NCBI RefSeq assembly: GCF_001647675.1
Contig: NZ_CP015594.1
Coordinates: 868,001 to 932,000 of the forward strand
DNA length: 64,000 nucleotides
Source of the DNA: Acinetobacter sp. NCu2D-2
GTDB lineage: Bacteria > Pseudomonadota > Gammaproteobacteria > Pseudomonadales > Moraxellaceae
Direction of reading: 5' to 3'
The position numbers and the translations under genes are program-made. Below the pieces are notes generated by a model, which made no database searches, was not told where the DNA came from, and saw only the letters and a list, made by a program, of their open reading frames with translations. Positions 58,118-64,000 of the stretch are shown here, piece after piece. The stretch's first letter is position 1, and every line of letters begins with the position of its first letter.

Positions 58118-59491
58118 ATGAGCGTTTCTTCAGTAAATTCTGCCACTAAGTCTACTAACGAATACTATTTGACTCGCCAAAGTCAAATGGAATCCAATGT
58201 TCGTAGCTATCCACGTAAACTTCCACTTGCGATAGCAAAAGCCTTAGGGTGCTGGGTTACCGATGTCGAAGGTACAGAGTACCTCGATTGTTTAGCTGGG
58301 GCAGGGACACTGGCATTAGGCCATAATCACCCTGCGGTCATTCAAAGTATCCAAGACACACTTGCAAGCGGTCTCCCTTTGCATACTTTGGATTTAACAA
58401 CGCCTTTAAAAGATGCTTTCACTGAAGCACTACTTGAGCAATTACCAGGTGGTAAGGAAGAGTATTGTCTACAGTTCTGTGGTCCGTCTGGTGCAGATGG
58501 TACAGAAGCAGCAATTAAATTAGCAAAAACGTACACAGGTCGTAGTTCTGTGATTAGCTTTTCCGGTGGCTATCATGGTATGACACACGGTTCACTCGCA
58601 ATGACAGGTAACTTGTCTGCGAAGAATGCCGTAAATGGCTTGATGCCAGGTGTACAATTTATGCCTTACCCACACGAATACCGTTGCCCATTAGGTCTTG
58701 GCGGTGAAGCGGGTGTTGATGCATTAACCTATTATTTCGAAAACTTCATTGAAGATGTCGAAAGCGGTGTAACCAAACCTGCAGCTGTGATTCTTGAAGC
58801 GATTCAAGGTGAAGGCGGTGTGGTGACTGCACCTGTGAAATGGTTGAAAAAAATCCGTGAAGTGACTGAAAAGCACAACATTGTACTAATTCTAGATGAA
58901 GTACAAGCTGGCTTTGGTCGTTCAGGTAAAATGTTTGCCTTCGAACATGCAGGCATTGAACCTGATGTTGTGGTGATGTCAAAAGCAGTGGGTGGTAGCT
59001 TACCACTTGCAGTACTCGGTATTAAACGTAAGTTTGATGCTTGGCAGCCAGCAGGTCACACGGGTACTTTCCGTGGTAACCAACTTGCGATGGGTACGGG
59101 TCTTGCTACGATCAAAACCATTAAAGAGCAAAACTTGGCTCAAAACGCGCAAGAGCGTGGTGATTTCTTACAAGCTGAATTGAAAAAATTAGCGGTTGAA
59201 TTCCCGTGTATCGGTAATGTGCGCGGTCGTGGTCTCATGATCGGTATTGAAATCGTAGATGAGCGTAAACAAGCAGATCACATGGGCTCATTACCAGGTG
59301 ATGGTCAGTTAGCAGCAGCAATTCAGGCGGCTTGTTTTGACAACAAATTGTTGTTAGAAAAAGGTGGTCGTAACGGCACAGTGATTCGTCTACTTTGTCC
59401 ACTGATCATCAACCAAGCTGAATGCGAAGAAGTCATTGTTCGCTTCAAGAAAGCTCTTGCTGAAGCACTAGTTGCAACTCGAGGTGCGTAA
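58118..59491 (+). CDS. dat: L-2,4-diaminobutyrate:2-oxoglutarate 4-aminotransferase
   Basis: Forms L-2,4-diaminobutyrate from aspartate semialdehyde, with glutamate as donor. 457 residues, a class III PLP aminotransferase. Conserved parts are [71 protein letters not shown] with the Schiff-base Lys, and [11 protein letters not shown]. The dat-ddc pair was described from Acinetobacter baumannii. It ends 1 bp before the ddc start. Confidence 0.95.
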   Translation: MSVSSVNSATKSTNEYYLTRQSQMESNVRSYPRKLPLAIAKALGCWVTDVEGTEYLDCLAGAGTLALGHNHPAVIQSIQDTLASGLPLHTLDLTTPLKDAFTEALLEQLPGGKEEYCLQFCGPSGADGTEAAIKLAKTYTGRSSVISFSGGYHGMTHGSLAMTGNLSAKNAVNGLMPGVQFMPYPHEYRCPLGLGGEAGVDALTYYFENFIEDVESGVTKPAAVILEAIQGEGGVVTAPVKWLKKIREVTEKHNIVLILDEVQAGFGRSGKMFAFEHAGIEPDVVVMSKAVGGSLPLAVLGIKRKFDAWQPAGHTGTFRGNQLAMGTGLATIKTIKEQNLAQNAQERGDFLQAELKKLAVEFPCIGNVRGRGLMIGIEIVDERKQADHMGSLPGDGQLAAAIQAACFDNKLLLEKGGRNGTVIRLLCPLIINQAECEEVIVRFKKALAEALVATRGA

Positions 59492-59492
59492 G

Positions 59493-61025
59493 ATGGTTGA
59501 TTTTGCAGAACATCGTAAAGCGTTATTCTGCAATGATGCACAATCCATTGCTGACTATCAGTCAGCAATGGATTCAGCTGTAAAAGCTGTCTCTGCATGG
59601 TTGCAAAATGACAAAATGTACACTGGCGGTAGCATTAAAGAGCTGCGCTCGGTAATTGCATTCAATCCTTCGAAAGAGGGTTTAGGTGTACAAAAGTCCC
59701 TTGATCGTATGATTGAGCTTTTCCTCAATAAAAGCTTAAAAGTACATCACCCGCATTCTTTAGCGCATTTGCACTGCCCGACGATGGTCACCAGCCAAAT
59801 TGCAGAAGTGCTGATTAATGCCACTAACCAATCGATGGATTCATGGGATCAAAGCCCTGCAGGTTCATTGATGGAAGTTCAGCTCATTGACTGGCTTCGC
59901 CAAAAAGTCGGCTACGGTGCAGGTCAAGCAGGTGTATTCACCTCTGGCGGTACACAGTCTAACTTGATGGGTGTATTACTTGCGCGTGATGCATGCATCG
60001 CGAAAAACTGGAAAGACGAAAACGGTAATCCGTGGTCTGTTCAGCGTGATGGCGTGCCTGCGGAAGCGATGCGTAACGTCAAAGTCATCTGTTCTGAAAA
60101 TGCGCACTTCTCTGTGCAAAAGAATATGGCGATGATGGGTATGGGTTTCCAATCTGTGGTAACCGTTCCTGTGAACGACAACGCACAGATGGATGTCGAT
60201 GCACTTGAGAAAACCATGGCGCACCTTCAAGCGGAAGGTAAGATCGTGGCATGTGTGGTGGCAACTGCGGGTACTACCGATGCAGGTGCGATTGATCCAT
60301 TGAAAGAAATTCGTGACATCACCAACAAATATGGCGCATGGATGCATATCGATGCAGCATGGGGTGGTGCGTTAATTCTTTCGAATGACTATCGTTCTAT
60401 GCTAGATGGGATCGAGCTTTCTGACTCAGTGACGCTAGATTTCCATAAGCATTATTTCCAAACGATTTCATGTGGCGCATTCTTGCTGAAAGATGAAGCG
60501 AACTATCGTTTCATGCATTATGAAGCGGAGTACTTAAACTCGGCTTATGATGAAGAGCACGGTGTACCGAATCTTGTATCGAAATCACTGCAAACAACTC
60601 GTCGTTTTGATGCGTTGAAATTGTGGATGACGGTTGAAGCACTCGGTGAAGAACTTTACGGTTCTATGATTGATCACGGTGTGGGTTTAACCCGTGATGT
60701 TGCAGCTTATATTGATGCAACGGACGGTTTAGAAATGTTGGTTGCACCACAATTTGCTTCGGTATTGTTCCGTGTAATTCCTAAAGGTTATCCAATAGAA
60801 TTACTCGATACATTGAACCAAAACGTGGCGGACGAATTGTTTGCACGTGGTGAAGCGAATATCGGTGTAACCAAAGTCGGTCAAGTTCAATCATTGAAGA
60901 TGACCACTTTAAGCCCGGTTGCGACTTTAGACAACGTGAAGAACTTGCTGGCACTTGTGCTTGCAGAAGCTGATCGTATTAAAGGTTCAATTGCTGATGG
61001 TACATATACACCTGCAATTGATTAA
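59493..61025 (+). CDS. ddc: L-2,4-diaminobutyrate decarboxylase
   Basis: Decarboxylates L-2,4-diaminobutyrate to 1,3-diaminopropane, the characteristic polyamine of Acinetobacter. 510 residues, a group II PLP decarboxylase. [55 protein letters not shown] and [17 protein letters not shown] with the PLP Lys are intact. Start 59493 has GAGG 8 nt upstream inside the end of dat; the in-frame TTG at 59472 does not. 1,3-diaminopropane has been linked to surface motility and virulence in A. baumannii. Confidence 0.96.
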   Translation: MVDFAEHRKALFCNDAQSIADYQSAMDSAVKAVSAWLQNDKMYTGGSIKELRSVIAFNPSKEGLGVQKSLDRMIELFLNKSLKVHHPHSLAHLHCPTMVTSQIAEVLINATNQSMDSWDQSPAGSLMEVQLIDWLRQKVGYGAGQAGVFTSGGTQSNLMGVLLARDACIAKNWKDENGNPWSVQRDGVPAEAMRNVKVICSENAHFSVQKNMAMMGMGFQSVVTVPVNDNAQMDVDALEKTMAHLQAEGKIVACVVATAGTTDAGAIDPLKEIRDITNKYGAWMHIDAAWGGALILSNDYRSMLDGIELSDSVTLDFHKHYFQTISCGAFLLKDEANYRFMHYEAEYLNSAYDEEHGVPNLVSKSLQTTRRFDALKLWMTVEALGEELYGSMIDHGVGLTRDVAAYIDATDGLEMLVAPQFASVLFRVIPKGYPIELLDTLNQNVADELFARGEANIGVTKVGQVQSLKMTTLSPVATLDNVKNLLALVLAEADRIKGSIADGTYTPAID

Positions 61026-61039
61026 TCGATTGTTTGTGT

Positions 61040-61070
61040 AAAAAAGGCGCTCAATCGAGCGCCTTTTTTT
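61040..61070 (+). terminator. dat-ddc terminator
   Basis: AAAAAAGGCGCTC, loop AATC, GAGCGCCTTTTTTT. Confidence 0.92.
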
Positions 61071-61233
61071 AATCAAAAGTATGTCATTTCATCTAATTTT
61101 ATTTTTAAAATATAAATTTCCTTACATCTGCTATGCGTCAATTGGTAGGGGTGTTTGTAATTACGGTAATTTTAAATATATGATAAATATAAATAATATT
61201 TAAAAAATGATTCTGTTTTGAGAAATCATAAAA

Positions 61234-61266
61234 CTGTCATAAACCCGTAACTTGCTTGTCATATTC
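61234..61266 (+). promoter_or_regulatory. Pho box upstream of pstS (three 11-bp repeats)
   Basis: CTGTCATAAAC, CCGTAACTTGC and TTGTCATATTC follow each other exactly. The first two give 15 of 18 matches to the PHO consensus, and TGTCATA recurs at 22-bp spacing. The rest of 61071-61349 shows nothing more. Confidence 0.72.
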
Positions 61267-61349
61267 TAAAATCAAAATGCTGGTATCGAAATAAGTACAT
61301 AACAAAATCCATGTTGCGTACTCATATGACTTAAAAAGAGAGATACACA

Positions 61350-62372
61350 ATGCAATTGATAAAAATAGCACTTGCCACCGCAGTGATTGGGGCAGCAGCA
61401 ACCACTACAAATGCAGCACGCGACACCATTCAAATCGCAGGCTCATCTACAGTTTTACCCTATGCCAGTATTGTCGCAGAAGAATTTGGTCAAAATTTCC
61501 CGCAGTTTAAAACCCCTGTTGTTGGCTCTGGCGGTACATCGGGTGGTTTAAAACAATTTTGTGCAGGCGTGGGTGACAATACAATTGATATCGCTAATGC
61601 ATCGCGAAAAATTAAAAATACCGAATTAGACGCATGTAAAAAAGCCGGTGTAAATCAGATTCTTGAAATGAAGATTGGCTATGACGGTATTGTTTTTGCT
61701 TCAAATGCAAAAAAAGCGGCATACAAATTACGTCCACAACATGTCTATGCAGCCCTCGCTGCTGAGTTACCAGCCAATGGCAAAATGGTGCCAAATCCAT
61801 ACACACGTTGGAATCAAATCGATAAAAACTTACCGAATGAAGCAATTACACTCATTATTCCTGCTTCTAATCATGGTACGCGTGAAGTCTTCCAGGAGAA
61901 AATGGTGGACGCTGGTTGTGAAACGTATGCTGCAATTAAAGCTTTAGATAAAGATGCACAAAAGAAAGTCTGCTCGAGCTTCCGTAAAGATGGTCGCGTG
62001 ATTGAAATTTCAGGTGATTACACAGAGACCCTTGCTCGATTAAAAACGTCTCCGCATGCAGTCGGTGTTTTTGGATTAGGTTTCTATGATCAAAACCGTG
62101 ACAAATTGCGTGTTGCAACCGTGAATAATGTCATTCCTTCAGAACAAACCATTTTAAATGGTGCTTATCCAGTATCTCGTCCACTCTACATTTATGTGAA
62201 AGGTGAGCATCTCAAATCTATCAAAGGTCTGAAAGAATTTTCTGAATATTTCCTCAGTAAAAAAGTCTCTGGAAAAGGATCGAAATTGGATAAAGCAGGT
62301 TTGATTGCATTATCTGATAAAGACCGTGCTGCAATTCTTGCCAATTTTAAAGCAGGCAAAAGCGTTAAATAA
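61350..62372 (+). CDS. pstS: Phosphate-binding protein PstS
   Basis: The periplasmic receptor of the high-affinity phosphate ABC transporter. 340 residues with a signal peptide (MQLIKIALATAVIGAAATTTNA). IQIAGSSTVLPYASIVAEEF, GSGGTSGGLKQFCAG and IANASRKIK, the phosphate-binding loops, are present. It is nearer to the Pseudomonas-type PstS than to E. coli (inferred from the SxxSRxIK pattern). AAAGAGAGA is the Shine-Dalgarno. A 105-bp spacer with a strong hairpin separates it from pstC. Confidence 0.94.
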   Translation: MQLIKIALATAVIGAAATTTNAARDTIQIAGSSTVLPYASIVAEEFGQNFPQFKTPVVGSGGTSGGLKQFCAGVGDNTIDIANASRKIKNTELDACKKAGVNQILEMKIGYDGIVFASNAKKAAYKLRPQHVYAALAAELPANGKMVPNPYTRWNQIDKNLPNEAITLIIPASNHGTREVFQEKMVDAGCETYAAIKALDKDAQKKVCSSFRKDGRVIEISGDYTETLARLKTSPHAVGVFGLGFYDQNRDKLRVATVNNVIPSEQTILNGAYPVSRPLYIYVKGEHLKSIKGLKEFSEYFLSKKVSGKGSKLDKAGLIALSDKDRAAILANFKAGKSVK

Positions 62373-62385
62373 GCGTAATAGCACG

Positions 62386-62413
62386 TCCATGATGAAGCTC
62401 GCTTCATCGTGGA
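62386..62413 (+). promoter_or_regulatory. Hairpin between pstS and pstC
   Basis: TCCATGATGAAGC, loop TC, GCTTCATCGTGGA: 13 bp with one G-T pair and no T run. Position and shape suggest a 3' mRNA stabiliser or partial attenuator that keeps PstS in excess of the permease. Confidence 0.6.
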
Positions 62414-62477
62414 TGATATTTGAGGTCAAATGTTTGATTGAGCAGCATTTGCCCGATCTAAATAAATTGGAGAGTAC

Positions 62478-63857
62478 ATGAATTTACTCCTCATTGGTGT
62501 GTTGTTGGCACTGATTGCGATTGCTTATCAAATTGGACTGACCAAGAGTAAGAGCTTGGCAGGTGTCGGCAAAAACTCTGCTGCACTACATTCGCGTCCA
62601 AAATATTATGCAGCATTAGTCGCTTTATGGTGTGGTTTACCTGCATTTCTCATTTTATTGGTATGGAATATTGTTGAACCATTCCTATTAAAACAAATTG
62701 TTGTAGATCATGTGCCGGCACAATTAATTGCAGGTCTAGATCCAGCAAGTTTGAGTGTATTGATTGATCGTGTGCAAGCCATCGCTTCAGGCTTTGGAGT
62801 CAATGATCAAGCTCAGGTTTATGAGTTACAAGCTGCAGCTGAATTGGCTAGATTCAGTCAACTTGCTCAATATGCAAAATTAGTAGTGGTCTTAACAGTG
62901 GCAATTATGGGATTGATTTGGGCAAAGCGAAAAATCAGTGCGCAATATCGTGCCCGCAATCATGTTGAGAAAATCATGAACATCGGCTTGGCACTTTGTT
63001 CTGGTGTAGCCATTCTCACCACCATTGGCATTGTCATGTCGATGTTTAGTGAAGCGATGCGTTTCTTCAGCTTCGTGAATCCCATCAGCTTCTTCTTTGG
63101 CACAGTGTGGGATCCTGGTTTTAGTACCACAGGTAATGCTGAAGGCAGTTATGGCTTATTGCCTTTACTATGGGGAACGCTCATGGTTAGTGGCATTGCA
63201 TTACTTGTCGCGATTCCTGTCGGTTTAATGATTGCTATTTATTTAGCGGAATATGCATCTCCGAAATTTAGAACTTGGGCAAAACCAACTATTGAAATAT
63301 TGGCAGGTATTCCAACAATTGTTTATGGGGTATTTGCGCTCATGATCATTGGACCCTTTGCCAAATCCTTAGGTGCCAGTATCGGTTTAGACATTAATGC
63401 GACCAGTGCGCTAACCGCCGGTTTTGTCATGGGCATTATGATTATTCCTTTTGTATCGTCACTCTCAGATGACATCATTACTCAAGTCCCACGTGCGATG
63501 CGAGATGGCTCCCTTGGACTGGGTGCGACCAAATCAGAAACCATTCGCCAAGTTGTGATTCCTGCTGCATTACCAGGAATTATTGGTGCTTTTCTATTGG
63601 CTGCATCGCGTGCAATTGGAGAAACCATGATTGTGGTCTTGGCGGCAGGAAATAGCCCCTTGTTGCACATCAATCCACTTGAAGCGGTCTCGACAGTGAC
63701 CATTACCATTGTCAATCAACTGACAGGGGATACTGATTTTGCCAGTCCACAAGCCCTTGTTGCCTTTGCATTAGGACTTACGCTGTTTGTAATTACCTTG
63801 GGACTTAACATTGTTGCACTGATGATCGTGCGTAAATATCGCGAGCAATATGACTAA
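62478..63857 (+). CDS. pstC: Phosphate ABC transporter permease PstC (long form)
   Basis: 459 residues, against 319 in E. coli. The extra N-terminal part (about 1-150) has two membrane helices around a periplasmic-type loop. The canonical permease follows: FFFGTVWDPGFSTTG, GLLPLLWGTLMVSGIALLVAIPVGLMIAIYLAEYASPK, EILAGIPTIVYGVFAL and the EAA-like loop LGLGATKSETIRQVVIPAALPGII. Shine-Dalgarno GGAGAG. Its stop overlaps the pstA start (TAATG), so coupling is strict. Confidence 0.94.
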   Translation: MNLLLIGVLLALIAIAYQIGLTKSKSLAGVGKNSAALHSRPKYYAALVALWCGLPAFLILLVWNIVEPFLLKQIVVDHVPAQLIAGLDPASLSVLIDRVQAIASGFGVNDQAQVYELQAAAELARFSQLAQYAKLVVVLTVAIMGLIWAKRKISAQYRARNHVEKIMNIGLALCSGVAILTTIGIVMSMFSEAMRFFSFVNPISFFFGTVWDPGFSTTGNAEGSYGLLPLLWGTLMVSGIALLVAIPVGLMIAIYLAEYASPKFRTWAKPTIEILAGIPTIVYGVFALMIIGPFAKSLGASIGLDINATSALTAGFVMGIMIIPFVSSLSDDIITQVPRAMRDGSLGLGATKSETIRQVVIPAALPGIIGAFLLAASRAIGETMIVVLAAGNSPLLHINPLEAVSTVTITIVNQLTGDTDFASPQALVAFALGLTLFVITLGLNIVALMIVRKYREQYD

Positions 63858-64000
63858 TGACAACATCTCAAACAACGACACCGATTGATGAAGTGATTGA
63901 GTCAAAGTTGGCTCAAGAGCGACGCGAAAAACGTAAACAAATTATCCAAAGTTCTTTGTCTAAACGCCATCGTAAAGAAAAAACCTTTAGATGCTTAGGG
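63857..64000 (+). CDS. pstA: Phosphate ABC transporter permease PstA, N-terminal part (runs off right edge)
   Basis: Begins with the A of the pstC stop codon (TAATG). Forty-eight residues are visible: MTTSQTTTPIDEVIESKLAQ, then a basic stretch (RREKRKQIIQSSLSKRHRKEK) before the first membrane helix. The identity rests mostly on position after pstC; the basic N-terminus fits long PstA forms. pstB and phoU would be expected further on. Confidence 0.78.
   Translation, partial: MTTSQTTTPIDEVIESKLAQERREKRKQIIQSSLSKRHRKEKTFRCLG

Overview
The window looks like chromosomal DNA of an Acinetobacter species. The genome is AT-rich. Diagnostic gene sets are the 1,3-diaminopropane pair dat-ddc (58118-61025), the separate trpG-trpD-trpC cluster with a single-domain TrpC (19639-22110), a long GAPDH, an 826-residue FadE and several small proteins I associate with this genus. 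The species cannot be fixed from the sequence alone. Nearly all of it is ordinary core genome in short transcription units, most closed by a clear hairpin-plus-T-run terminator. I see no insertion sequence, prophage or CRISPR array.

Layout. 1-10.5 kb: start of an amino-acid permease, rnt/pyrC, a membrane diguanylate cyclase, argG, fadH, tRNA-Ser, a pirin and a periplasmic L,D-transpeptidase. 10.6-19.5 kb: hemE with a coupled DUF817 membrane gene, a 5'-truncated DUF3015 pseudogene, a periplasmic Lnb/DUF4105 protein, a globin-coupled diguanylate cyclase, a lysine-rich histone-like protein, folE and an Smr protein. 19.6-28.2 kb: trpGDC, glnA with a sigma-54 promoter and NtrC-type sites, ubiC-ubiA and a secreted lipase-like lipoprotein. 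28.25-30.4 kb is the most accessory part: two near-identical copies of a tRNA-Asn pair, each with its own different promoter, then a low-GC ApeA-type HEPN anti-phage gene, inserted before sodB. 30.5-47 kb: sodB, a Nif3-family gene, a DegS-like protease, fadE, lipA, sthA, a transporter with an overlapping 44-codon gene, an OmpW-like barrel, a macrodomain-like gene, uvrB, a lipocalin and rarD. 47-56 kb: gap, two adjacent membrane-anchored proteins made of Pro-bounded beta-like repeats (no family recognised), a qorB/qorR-like divergent pair, an AT-rich EEP nuclease, obg-proB. 56-64 kb: PAP2 phosphatase, a SIMPL protein, dat-ddc and pstS-pstC-pstA under a Pho box (pstA runs off the right edge).

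How parts fit together. Nitrogen (glnA), phosphate (pst) and aerobic carbon use (fadE, fadH, gap, sthA) are all represented. Two diguanylate cyclases, one probably heme-based and lacking the inhibitory I-site, feed c-di-GMP signalling. The clearest immunity element is the single-gene ApeA homologue beside the tRNA-Asn duplication. The best candidate for something undescribed is the repeat-protein pair at 48797-50197. Where a Shine-Dalgarno sequence pointed to an internal start codon, the shorter start is given and the longer alternative noted.
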